From contig CALRHN010000033.1 of assembly GCA_943359425.1 (NCBI GenBank), positions 1 through 6,454 on the forward strand: a stretch of DNA of 6,454 nt, in the 5' to 3' direction. The position numbers were made by a program, and so were the translations under genes. Each line of letters opens with the position of its first letter. Position 1 is the stretch's first letter. The notes under the pieces are model-generated. The model had not been told where the DNA came from and searched no databases. It was given only the letters and a program-made list of their open reading frames with translations. This DNA is from Candidatus Nomurabacteria bacterium. GTDB lineage: Bacteria > Patescibacteriota > Minisyncoccia > Phycocordibacterales > UBA9973. This document shows, in pieces, positions 1 to 4,777 of this stretch.

Positions 1-112
1 GAACGTATCTCTCTCTGCAGTCGTCGTCACTCCGCCGACTCCCAAAGCCGTCCCCATTACCGTGTGGCAGGCGAACTTCACCGTCAATCTCATCAGCTTC
101 ATTCCTGCCTAA
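1..112 (+). CDS. C-terminal end of an unidentified protein (partial)
   Basis: The frame starting at base 2 is open from the window edge to a TAA at 110-112 and gives 36 residues, ending in NLISFIPA. The stretch is rich in Val, Thr and Pro (AVVVTPPTPKAVPITVW) and then alternates hydrophobic and polar residues, as in a beta-strand-rich extracytoplasmic domain. Only the tail is present, so no family can be named. The next gene starts 3 nt after this stop, which suggests one operon. That neighbour is a small membrane protein, so an envelope-associated role is possible but is only inference. Confidence 0.6.
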   Translation, partial: NVSLSAVVVTPPTPKAVPITVWQANFTVNLISFIPA

Positions 113-115
113 TAT

Positions 116-439
116 ATGAAATTCCATTTCCCAAAAAAACAAAAAGTAGAAAAATTCGGCAAAGATCGCGAGGCGGCAACGTTCTCGCCGGATCATGATT
201 GGCGGGTCTTGCTCATCGCCTTCTCGCTCCTGCTCGTGTCCGCACTCGTCATACATTCGTATATCTTTTATCGCATCAGCCATGCCGACCTATTCCAGAA
301 CTCCAGTACAGACAGCGGTGCTGTTTCTGGGATCGACAAGAAAAAACTCCAATCCGCTCTCGATTATTTCGCAACAAAAGCTCAGAAAGAAGAGATCATT
401 ATCGCGCATCCGCCTGCTATCGAGGATCCTTCGAAATAA
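116..439 (+). CDS. Small single-pass membrane protein, function unknown
   Basis: This is a 107-residue protein that I do not recognise. It has a basic N-terminus (MKFHFPKKQKVEKFGKDR), one strong hydrophobic segment at about residues 31-53 (VLLIAFSLLLVSALVIHSYIF), then a Ser/Thr-rich linker and a charged helical region (about 74-95). By the positive-inside rule the N-terminus would be cytoplasmic and the C-terminal half outside. The ATG lies 3 nt after the stop of the upstream gene, so the two are probably co-transcribed and translationally coupled; no Shine-Dalgarno site is visible. The size and topology resemble small accessory proteins of envelope or pilus gene clusters, but nothing in the sequence proves that. 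A promoter for the next transcript begins 9 nt after the stop. Confidence 0.7.
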   Translation: MKFHFPKKQKVEKFGKDREAATFSPDHDWRVLLIAFSLLLVSALVIHSYIFYRISHADLFQNSSTDSGAVSGIDKKKLQSALDYFATKAQKEEIIIAHPPAIEDPSK

Positions 440-447
440 TATTTTCA

Positions 448-477
448 TTGACCCTACCTCGCTCTCCCTGCTATAGT
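448..477 (+). promoter_or_regulatory. Candidate sigma70-type promoter for tRNA-Arg
   Basis: A -35 box TTGACC (448-453, 5 of 6 to consensus) lies 18 nt before a -10 box TATAGT (472-477), which is preceded by the extended -10 motif TGC (469-471). The predicted start is near 484, about 20 nt before tRNA-Arg. It is the best promoter match in the window. I see no good separate promoter for tRNA-Val, so it may also serve tRNA-Val and the genes after it. Confidence 0.7.
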
Positions 478-503
478 CTAGCTTGGGTCGCCGGTAGCAT
501 CTT

Positions 504-575
504 GCCCTTGTAGTTCAATGGATAGAACAGCGGACTTCTAAGCCGTCAATGGGGGTTCGATTCCCTCCGGGGGCA
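504..575 (+). tRNA. tRNA-Arg(TCT)
   Basis: A full cloverleaf can be drawn. Acceptor GCCCTTG (504-510) pairs with CGGGGGC (568-574) with two G-U pairs, and A575 is the discriminator. The D-stem is GTTC/GAAC and the T-stem GGGGG/CCCTC with loop TTCGATT. The anticodon loop CTTCTAA carries TCT at 537-539, which reads AGA/AGG. The anticodon stem has an A534-G542 mismatch at the loop-closing position (31:39) and a G-U pair at 27:43. CCA is not encoded, so it must be added after transcription. Confidence 0.93.
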
Positions 576-587
576 CATTGTGGCGGA

Positions 588-609
588 AAATGTGCACTGC
601 TGCACATTT
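588..609 (+). other. Perfect 9-bp hairpin after tRNA-Arg
   Basis: AAATGTGCA (588-596) and TGCACATTT (601-609) pair perfectly around a CTGC loop. The hairpin lies 12 nt after the tRNA-Arg discriminator, flanked by two copies of CACATTGTG (574-582 and 616-624), the first overlapping the tRNA end. No T-run follows, so it is a poor intrinsic terminator on the + strand. It may instead be a processing or RNA-stability element in the tRNA-Arg/tRNA-Val spacer. Confidence 0.6.
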
Positions 610-636
610 CAAGCACACATTGTGAGCCGCAGTGAT

Positions 637-656
637 GTTTCGCCAACAGGCGAAAC
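637..656 (+). other. Perfect 8-bp hairpin in the tRNA-Arg/tRNA-Val spacer
   Basis: GTTTCGCC (637-644) and GGCGAAAC (649-656) pair perfectly around an AACA loop. The following sequence is GC-rich (CACGAGGCGGGG), not a T-run, so this is not a standard terminator. A weaker CGAAA-A-TTTCG palindrome follows at 672-682. The whole 576-724 spacer has no credible gene: the frames open across it continue into tRNA sequence. Confidence 0.55.
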
Positions 657-724
657 CACGAGGCGGGGTCGCGAAAATTTCGAGCGTCGGCGAGAAATTA
701 TTTGTGACCGGAAGGGTAAGGTAT

Positions 725-797
725 GCGCGCTTAGCTCAGTTGGTAGAGCAACCCGTTTACACCGGGAAGGTCGGGGGTTCAAGTCCCTCAGCGCGCA
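725..797 (+). tRNA. tRNA-Val(TAC)
   Basis: Acceptor GCGCGCT (725-731) pairs perfectly with AGCGCGC (790-796), and A797 is the discriminator. The D-stem is GCTC/GAGC and the T-stem GGGGG/CCCTC with loop TTCAAGT. The anticodon loop TTTACAC carries TAC at 758-760. The outermost anticodon-stem position (A751-A767, 27:43) is unpaired; the other four pairs are C-G or G-C. CCA is not encoded. The next protein gene starts at 800, only 2 nt after the discriminator. Confidence 0.94.
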
Positions 798-799
798 CT

Positions 800-1585
800 A
801 TGAGTTCAAAAGATTTTCTCCCATTCGCTCTCCAACTCGCTCGCGATTCCGGCGGTATCATGAAGCAGAATTTCATCTTGGGCATGAAGAAAGAATGGAA
901 GGCTGATCACTCGTCACTCACAGAAACCGATATGGCCATTCACCGTCTCGTCGAGGCTTCGATCAAGCGCGATTTTCCCGACCACGGAATTCTTTCCGAA
1001 GAAGGTGAATCATACCAGGGCGACGCAGAATATATCTGGGTATGCGATCCAGTCGACGGCACGCACAATTTCTCCCACGGCATTCCGACGGCGACATTCA
1101 TGCTCTCTCTCGTTCATAACGGCGAACCGATCCTCGGCGTTATCTACGATCCTTTCATGGACCGTCTCTTTCATGCGGAAAAAGGGAAGGGCGCATTCAT
1201 GAATGACAAACCGATCCACGTCTCTAGCAGTTCTGAATGCAAACGAACGGTTATCGGTATTGGGAAGACGACTGGTGTTGTCGGACTATACCCAATAATG
1301 GAGCATCTTCGTTCCAAAGAAGTCCGTATCATTTCCGGACTTTCGATCGGATACATGGGAGCTCTTGTTGCCGCCGGCGAATTTGCCGCAACGCTTTTCG
1401 GAGGTCGTGATCCTCATGACACAGTAGCAATTCAAATCCTTGTCGAAGAAGCGGGAGGAAAGGCGACAAATCTTTTCGGCAAGAAGAGCGAACGATATGA
1501 CGGCAATGTCGACGGGCAGCTTGCGTCCAACGGAATCCTCCACGAAGAACTTCTCAAAATAATCTCTGATCATGGCAAAAAATAA
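800..1585 (+). CDS. Inositol monophosphatase family phosphatase
   Basis: This is a 261-residue member of the Mg-dependent, Li-sensitive phosphatase superfamily (IMPase/SuhB/HisN/CysQ), which removes phosphate from small phosphorylated metabolites. LSEEG (residues 65-69) supplies the first metal-binding Glu, and DPVDGTHNF (83-91) is the family signature with metal ligands D83 and D86. D207 in PHDTVA sits where the family usually has WD, so the usual Trp is replaced by His. EEAGG (216-220) is the usual C-terminal motif. The exact substrate cannot be told. The frame is open further upstream, but only because it reads through tRNA-Val (giving ARLAQLVEQP...). ATG 800 fits the family N-terminus (FALQLARDSGGIM). 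There is no Shine-Dalgarno site; the last 14 nt overlap the next gene. Confidence 0.9.
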   Translation: MSSKDFLPFALQLARDSGGIMKQNFILGMKKEWKADHSSLTETDMAIHRLVEASIKRDFPDHGILSEEGESYQGDAEYIWVCDPVDGTHNFSHGIPTATFMLSLVHNGEPILGVIYDPFMDRLFHAEKGKGAFMNDKPIHVSSSSECKRTVIGIGKTTGVVGLYPIMEHLRSKEVRIISGLSIGYMGALVAAGEFAATLFGGRDPHDTVAIQILVEEAGGKATNLFGKKSERYDGNVDGQLASNGILHEELLKIISDHGKK

Positions 1586-2399
1586 AATTATATCGAACGA
1601 CCCGCCTGACGTTGTCATTCGGGCAGGCATTCCCATCCTCTACGAGGATGCGGATTGTTTCGTCATCAACAAACCGGCCGGTCTCGTCGTGCATGGGAAT
1701 GGGAAAGCTGACGAAGAAACGCTTGCCGATATCGTTCTTGCGAAATATCCGGAGATACAGAGCGTTGGGGAAGAGCTCGTCATCGGCGACAAAGCAGTGA
1801 ACCGATCGGGCATCGTGCATCGTCTCGACAAAGAAACGTCGGGCGCGCTCTTGATCGCGAAAACGGAAGAGGCGTATCAGTGTTTCAAGAAGCAATTCCA
1901 AAATCACACGATCGAAAAGATCTATCACGTATTTACCTATGGCGCGATCGCAAGTGACGAAGGCGTTATCGATGCATCGATCGGCAGATCGACAGGGGAC
2001 ATCAGGAAATGGGCGACGGGACGCGGTGCGCGGGGAGAGATGCGCGAGGCGACGACGGAATATCGCGTGCTCGCACGCATCGGCGGAGATGCGGACAGGA
2101 CGAATAAAGGAAGCACGGAAGCGGGGACGTATACGTATCTCGAAGCCCGTCCGCGGACGGGCCGGACGCATCAGATCCGCGTGCACCTGAAACATCTCAA
2201 TCACCCGATTGTCTGCGACTCTCTCTATGCGCCAAACCGCCTGCCTGCGCAGGCAGGCGACCCTGTTCTCGGCTTCAAGCGCCTCGCCCTCCATGCCCGA
2301 AGCCTTTCTCTCTATGGCCTTACGGGCAAACCTATCAGTGTCACGGCTCCTTTCCCGCCTGACTTCGAATATGCCATCAATATTGCGCAAAATGGCTAG
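1572..2399 (+). CDS. RluA-family RNA pseudouridine synthase (no S4 domain)
   Basis: This is a 275-residue enzyme that converts specific uridines in rRNA or tRNA to pseudouridine. INKPAGLVVH (32-41) is the usual core entry motif. HRLDKETSG (83-91) holds the catalytic Asp, D86. PRTGRTHQIRVHL (194-206) and RLALHA (237-242) are further RluA-family motifs. The protein begins almost at the catalytic domain (PILYEDAD), so the N-terminal S4 RNA-binding domain of RluC/RluD types is absent, as in RluA itself; the target cannot be assigned. The start overlaps the phosphatase gene by 14 nt, indicating coupled translation. Residues 223-229 (RLPAQAG) are encoded by a perfect 22-bp palindrome and lie between conserved blocks, as if inserted. 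It ends with TAG. Confidence 0.93.
   Translation: MAKNKIISNDPPDVVIRAGIPILYEDADCFVINKPAGLVVHGNGKADEETLADIVLAKYPEIQSVGEELVIGDKAVNRSGIVHRLDKETSGALLIAKTEEAYQCFKKQFQNHTIEKIYHVFTYGAIASDEGVIDASIGRSTGDIRKWATGRGARGEMREATTEYRVLARIGGDADRTNKGSTEAGTYTYLEARPRTGRTHQIRVHLKHLNHPIVCDSLYAPNRLPAQAGDPVLGFKRLALHARSLSLYGLTGKPISVTAPFPPDFEYAINIAQNG
2145..2162. repeat. Perfect 18-bp palindrome inside the pseudouridine synthase gene
   Basis: The segment GCCCGTCCGCGGACGGGC equals its own reverse complement. It encodes A192-G197 (ARPRTG), the start of a conserved RluA-family motif, so protein constraint may largely explain it. A second and longer palindrome lies 75 bp downstream in the same gene. Confidence 0.75.
2238..2259. 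repeat. Perfect 22-bp palindrome, possible inserted palindromic repeat
   Basis: The left half, CGCCTGCCTGC, is followed by its exact reverse complement, so RNA could fold a 9-bp stem (CGCCTGCCT/AGGCAGGCG) around GCGC. It begins exactly on a codon boundary and adds seven codons (RLPAQAG, residues 223-229) between the conserved DSLYAP and LGFKRLALHA blocks, where family members vary in length. This is what an in-frame insertion of a small dispersed palindromic element would look like. No second full copy is present in the window. Confidence 0.75.
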
Positions 2400-2411
2400 C
2401 TGTGCTAGAGT
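2383..2411 (+). promoter_or_regulatory. Candidate rplS promoter giving a near-leaderless mRNA
   Basis: TTGCGC (2383-2388) lies 17 nt before TAGAGT (2406-2411), which carries an extended -10 TGC (2403-2405). The -35 matches only in its TTG; the extended -10 is the stronger part. The -10 ends 9 nt before the rplS ATG at 2421, so transcription would start at about A2418, leaving only a few leader bases. The promoter overlaps the last codons of the pseudouridine synthase gene. Confidence 0.5.
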
Positions 2412-2420
2412 GTGCCCACT

Positions 2421-2810
2421 ATGGCTACCAATATAAAGCTAAGTTCAGTCAATATGGACGAGCGGAAAAAGCTCGCTTTTTCTTCCGGCGACACGATCCG
2501 CGTCTGGTCCAAGATTCAGGAAAAGGGCAAAACCCGTCTCCAGGCATTTGAAGGCCTCGTTCTCGCGCGCAAGCACGGCGCAGAATCCGGCGCGACATTC
2601 ACTGTCCGCAAGGTTGCCTCCGGTGTCGGTGTCGAGCGCATTTTCCCGCTCTACTCTCCGATGGTTGATAAGATCGAAGTCATCAAGCATTCCGGCGCAC
2701 GCCGCTCGAAACTCTACTACGTCCGCGAGAAGGCAGTCCGCGATATCCGCCGCAAGATGAAACAGACGAGCGTTACCGAAGAACAGGAAGAGGAAAAGGC
2801 AGCGGAATAA
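2421..2810 (+). CDS. rplS: 50S ribosomal protein L19 (bL19)
   Basis: This 129-residue ribosomal protein sits at the 30S-50S interface of the large subunit. Recognisable blocks are GDTIRVW (23-29), TRLQAFEGLVLARKHG (38-53), FTVRKVASGVGVERIFPLYSP (60-80, the central signature) and ARRSKLYYVRE (93-103). Its length is slightly above the usual ~115, because of an acidic tail TEEQEEEKAAE (119-129) that many homologues lack. ATG 2421 is chosen over an in-frame GTG at 2412: the GTG overlaps the putative -10, and MATNIK fits the family better. No Shine-Dalgarno site is seen. In many bacteria rplS follows rpsP-rimM-trmD; here it stands alone with its own promoter and terminator. Confidence 0.97.
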   Translation: MATNIKLSSVNMDERKKLAFSSGDTIRVWSKIQEKGKTRLQAFEGLVLARKHGAESGATFTVRKVASGVGVERIFPLYSPMVDKIEVIKHSGARRSKLYYVREKAVRDIRRKMKQTSVTEEQEEEKAAE

Positions 2811-2823
2811 ATTTCAAATTCAC

Positions 2824-2860
2824 AGAAGCCCCCATCCGACGATGTCGGATCGGGGCTTCT
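2824..2860 (+). terminator. Terminator-like hairpin after rplS
   Basis: AGAAGCCCC (2824-2832) pairs with GGGGCTTCT (2852-2860), and ATCCGAC (2834-2840) with GTCGGAT (2844-2850). The result is a 16-bp stem with one C-C mismatch and a GAT loop. It begins 13 nt after the rplS stop. The downstream tract (CTCTTGT) is only partly T-rich, so termination may be incomplete. Confidence 0.75.
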
Positions 2861-2863
2861 CTC

Positions 2864-2891
2864 TTGTAAAAAAAGTAAATTTCCGTATACT
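2864..2891 (+). promoter_or_regulatory. Candidate promoter for tRNA-Leu
   Basis: TTGTAA (2864-2869) lies 16 nt before TATACT (2886-2891), which matches the -10 consensus at 5 of 6 positions. The predicted start is near 2898, about 8 nt before the mature 5' end of tRNA-Leu. The -35 box begins immediately after the rplS terminator stem. Confidence 0.55.
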
Positions 2892-2905
2892 TCCAAAGTG
2901 TCCTT

Positions 2906-2990
2906 GCCCAGGTGTTGAAATTGGTAGACAAGCACCCTTGAGGTGGGTGTGTCGCAAGACGTGCTGGTTCAAGTCCAGTCCTGGGCACCA
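2906..2990 (+). tRNA. tRNA-Leu(GAG) with encoded CCA
   Basis: This is an 85-nt class II tRNA. Acceptor GCCCAGG (2906-2912) pairs with CCTGGGC (2980-2986), A2987 is the discriminator, and CCA is encoded at 2988-2990. The anticodon stem CACCC/GGGTG encloses loop TTGAGGT with GAG at 2940-2942 (reads CUC/CUU). The long variable arm (GTC-GCAA-GAC, 2951-2960) and T-arm GCTGG-TTCAAGT-CCAGT confirm leucine type. It is the only one of the four tRNAs here with a genomic CCA. Confidence 0.95.
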
Positions 2991-3007
2991 ATAAGTGGTA
3001 TATCTAT

Positions 3008-3823
3008 ATGGGTGAATGGAAACCAGATTTAAATCCCTCAGAATCAGGCGAGACTAAGGAAGCCAGTTTCTTGTTGCGTGTTCATGATATCCTCAGCGAG
3101 ATGCACCAAGGTATTTTAAAGGAAATCGGAGGGGCGCAGTATGAAAATAAATTTTGTTGGACATTTGCAGGAGTTGTTGGAGCACTTGCACCTGATTCTA
3201 CAGAAAGCATAAAAGGTCTCAATAAAGAAAAATTTATTGAGTTGCTCAAGCAAAATAGTATAAAAAAAGTTGCTGAAGTAGGAGCGGGAGCTGACAGTAT
3301 GATTTTTCCTCTCCGGAGTACCTTCAAGGCTGCTGGATGTGAAATGCTCGGGATCGGCACCGATCTTCCCTTGTGGCAAAGGAACGATTTTAATAATGCG
3401 CAAATTCAAATCATCAAAAAAGAAGCCGGTAACTTGAAAGATGAAAAACTTGATCTTGATCTTGTCATCGCACACAATGTTTTCAGCTTAGGCGGACAAC
3501 TTACTGCAGGCCGTTTTGGAGATGATAGTAAGAAAATGATCCAACTGATAAATAGTGCTGTTGTTGATGTGATTCATCAATTAAGTGATAATCCTCGGGC
3601 GTCTGTAGTTCTCTTCGAGGGTTTTGACCTCATGCCTCTTGATAAAGCTATTATTGCGAAAGAAGCAAATATACTTAGTTGGGAAAAACAGAATACCGAT
3701 CATGGTTGGAGATTTCGAGCTCACGCTGATGATCCCGATTACGCTGATATCTATGAGCCATACGTACGAGATATATATAAACAGGCGCCAAATTTTGTTG
3801 TACTACAGAAGAAGATTCAATAA
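3008..3823 (+). CDS. Methyltransferase-like protein, AT-rich orphan
   Basis: This is a 271-residue protein with probable class I SAM-methyltransferase (Rossmann) features. VAEVGAGADS (88-97) resembles motif I, MLGIGTDL (113-120) resembles the second strand with an acidic residue, and LDLVIAHNVF (150-159) resembles motif IV. The first ~85 residues look helical. No specific family or substrate is recognised, and the tail (EPYVRDIYKQAPNFVVLQKK) gives no further clue. Base use differs sharply from the neighbours: several sampled 60-base lines have 32-38% G+C, against about 65% in one sampled line of msrA. It is bounded by tRNA-Leu 17 nt upstream and by a strong terminator overlapping its stop codon. 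This suggests recent acquisition, but no integrase or target duplication is visible. There is no Shine-Dalgarno site. Confidence 0.75.
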   Translation: MGEWKPDLNPSESGETKEASFLLRVHDILSEMHQGILKEIGGAQYENKFCWTFAGVVGALAPDSTESIKGLNKEKFIELLKQNSIKKVAEVGAGADSMIFPLRSTFKAAGCEMLGIGTDLPLWQRNDFNNAQIQIIKKEAGNLKDEKLDLDLVIAHNVFSLGGQLTAGRFGDDSKKMIQLINSAVVDVIHQLSDNPRASVVLFEGFDLMPLDKAIIAKEANILSWEKQNTDHGWRFRAHADDPDYADIYEPYVRDIYKQAPNFVVLQKKIQ

Positions 3824-3843
3824 AAAGCCCTTCGGGGCTTTTT
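3822..3843 (+). terminator. UUCG-loop intrinsic terminator
   Basis: AAAAAGCCC (3822-3830) pairs with GGGCTTTTT (3835-3843) around TTCG, forming the very stable C(UUCG)G tetraloop followed by a T5 run. The left arm begins inside the TAA stop of the methyltransferase-like gene. A-run and T-run flank the GC core symmetrically, so it could also terminate transcription from the other strand. Confidence 0.88.
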
Positions 3844-3844
3844 A

Positions 3845-3853
3845 TGTTACGAT
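3845..3853 (+). promoter_or_regulatory. Candidate extended -10 for msrA (leaderless)
   Basis: TGT-TACGAT (TG at 3845-3846, -10 at 3848-3853) lies directly after the terminator T-run and ends 6 nt before the msrA ATG at 3860. Start-site spacing of 6-7 nt would put the first transcribed base at or next to the A of the start codon. The -35 region would fall inside the terminator stem and shows no match, so this depends on the extended -10 alone. Confidence 0.35.
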
Positions 3854-3859
3854 TACGCT

Positions 3860-4414
3860 ATGCAAAAAGACACCATCATTTTCGCTGGCGGATGCTTTTG
3901 GTGCGTCGAACACGATCTGCGCGAAGCGCCGGGAGTTCTCGATGTCGTCTCCGGATATACGGGCGGCGATGCGGCGAGCGCGACATATGAACAAGTCGCT
4001 TCGCACGTCACATCGCACCGCGAGGCCGTCCAAGTCATCTACGATACGGAGAAAACTTCTTTCAAGAAACTCTGCCAGTTCTTTCTCGACCATATCGATC
4101 CGACCGATGAAGGCGGCCAATTTCACGACAGGGGAGAGAGCTATCGCACCGCTATCTACTATCAAACTCCCGAAGAGAAAAAAACAGCTGCGGACTGCAT
4201 TCGCGAACTCGACTTGAGCGGCATTTACGGAAAACTCGCCGCAGTCGACATTCTCCCCGCCATGCCTTTTTATCCCGCCGAAGAATATCATCAGAACTAT
4301 GCAGAGAAGAATCCCGTCGCATACGCGGCGTATCGCCAAGGCTCGGGACGAGAAGATTTTGTGAACCGCACGTGTACGATCCGCGAGGAAAAACACGTGC
4401 CTTGGAAAGACTAG
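3860..4414 (+). CDS. msrA: Peptide-methionine (S)-S-oxide reductase MsrA
   Basis: This 184-residue enzyme reduces the S-epimer of methionine sulfoxide in proteins, repairing oxidative damage. GCFWC (11-15) carries the nucleophile C12; C15 makes it a CxxC variant of the more common GCFWG. Other family blocks are SGYTGG (31-36), SHREAVQV (52-59), DPTDEGGQFHDRGESYR (80-96) and FYPAEEYHQNY (137-147). C172 near the C-terminus is a candidate resolving cysteine. Length is typical and the gene looks intact. No signal peptide is visible, so it should act in the cytoplasm. It follows a strong terminator by 16 nt, so it needs its own promoter or read-through. MsrB is not in the window. It ends with TAG. 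Confidence 0.97.
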   Translation: MQKDTIIFAGGCFWCVEHDLREAPGVLDVVSGYTGGDAASATYEQVASHVTSHREAVQVIYDTEKTSFKKLCQFFLDHIDPTDEGGQFHDRGESYRTAIYYQTPEEKKTAADCIRELDLSGIYGKLAAVDILPAMPFYPAEEYHQNYAEKNPVAYAAYRQGSGREDFVNRTCTIREEKHVPWKD

Positions 4415-4430
4415 GCTTTTGGTGTACGAT
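4402..4430 (+). promoter_or_regulatory. Candidate promoter for the pterin dehydratase gene
   Basis: TTGGAA (4402-4407) lies 17 nt before TACGAT (4425-4430), the same -10 hexamer proposed for msrA. The -10 ends 9 nt before ATG 4440, placing the start near 4437 and giving a near-leaderless mRNA. The -35 overlaps the end of msrA. Co-transcription with msrA is also possible. Confidence 0.4.
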
Positions 4431-4439
4431 GTCTCTATC

Positions 4440-4775
4440 ATGAAAAACGCTCTTGCGAAGAAGAAATGTATTCCGTGCGAAGGCGGCGTTGCGCCCCTCT
4501 CGCCCAAAGAGGCCAAGATCTACATTCCTCACGTGAAGGGCTGGAAACTCGACGCGAAGGGTAAAGAAATTTCTCGCACATTCACGTTCAAGAACTTCGT
4601 GAAAGCGATGGCATTCGTTTCCGCAGTCGCGAAAATTGCCGAGAAAGAGAATCATCACCCCGATATCCATATTTTTTACAATAAAGTCACGCTCGACCTC
4701 TCAACCCACGCCATCAAGGGTCTTTCCGAAAACGATTTCATCCTCGCCGCCAAAGTCGACGGCATCATCCTCTGA
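4440..4775 (+). CDS. Pterin-4a-carbinolamine dehydratase (PhhB/DCoH family)
   Basis: This is a 111-residue protein of the family that dehydrates 4a-hydroxytetrahydrobiopterin, regenerating the pterin cofactor of aromatic amino acid hydroxylases. The signature ENHHPDIHIFYNKVTLDLST (70-89) followed by H90 contains the catalytic histidines H72, H73 and H90; GLSENDFILAAKVD (94-107) is the conserved end. CIPCEGGVAPLS (10-21) is the usual N-terminus in bacterial members. An in-frame TTG at 4419 would add seven residues, but it overlaps the putative -10 and ATG 4440 fits homologues. No pterin-dependent hydroxylase is nearby, so the real substrate is open; some bacterial members are thought to act in molybdopterin or other pathways. 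The TGA stop at 4773-4775 supports standard code 11. Confidence 0.93.
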   Translation: MKNALAKKKCIPCEGGVAPLSPKEAKIYIPHVKGWKLDAKGKEISRTFTFKNFVKAMAFVSAVAKIAEKENHHPDIHIFYNKVTLDLSTHAIKGLSENDFILAAKVDGIIL

Positions 4776-4777
4776 CC

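Noticed and set aside
620..724. Separate promoter for tRNA-Val
   Set aside because: TTGTGA occurs at 620-625 and 702-707, but neither has a -10-like hexamer at 16-18 nt.
632..799. N-terminal extension of the phosphatase (MMFRQQAK... to ARLAQLVEQP...)
   Set aside because: It is tRNA-Val and spacer sequence read in frame; the family start fits ATG 800.
580..906. 108-residue open frame over the tRNA-Val region
   Set aside because: It reads tRNA-Val (LSSVGRATRLHREGRGFKSLS), a well-known false translation of tRNA, and then the phosphatase gene out of frame.
1634..1650. 7-bp hairpin CATCCTC-TAC-GAGGATG in the pseudouridine synthase gene
   Set aside because: It is short, lies within conserved coding sequence (LYEDA), and is reasonably expected by chance.
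1554..2390. 278-residue minus-strand open frame
   Set aside because: It is antisense to the pseudouridine synthase, Arg-rich with no recognisable motif; the + strand frame has clear family motifs.
2412..2420. GTG start for rplS, adding MPT
   Set aside because: It overlaps the putative -10 box, and ATG 2421 gives a normal L19 N-terminus.
2906..3860. Integrated element at tRNA-Leu with an attachment-site repeat
   Set aside because: I found no integrase and no second copy of the tRNA-Leu 3' end after the AT-rich gene; only composition hints at acquisition.
3842..4516. 224-residue minus-strand open frame
   Set aside because: It is antisense to msrA, which has unambiguous catalytic motifs.
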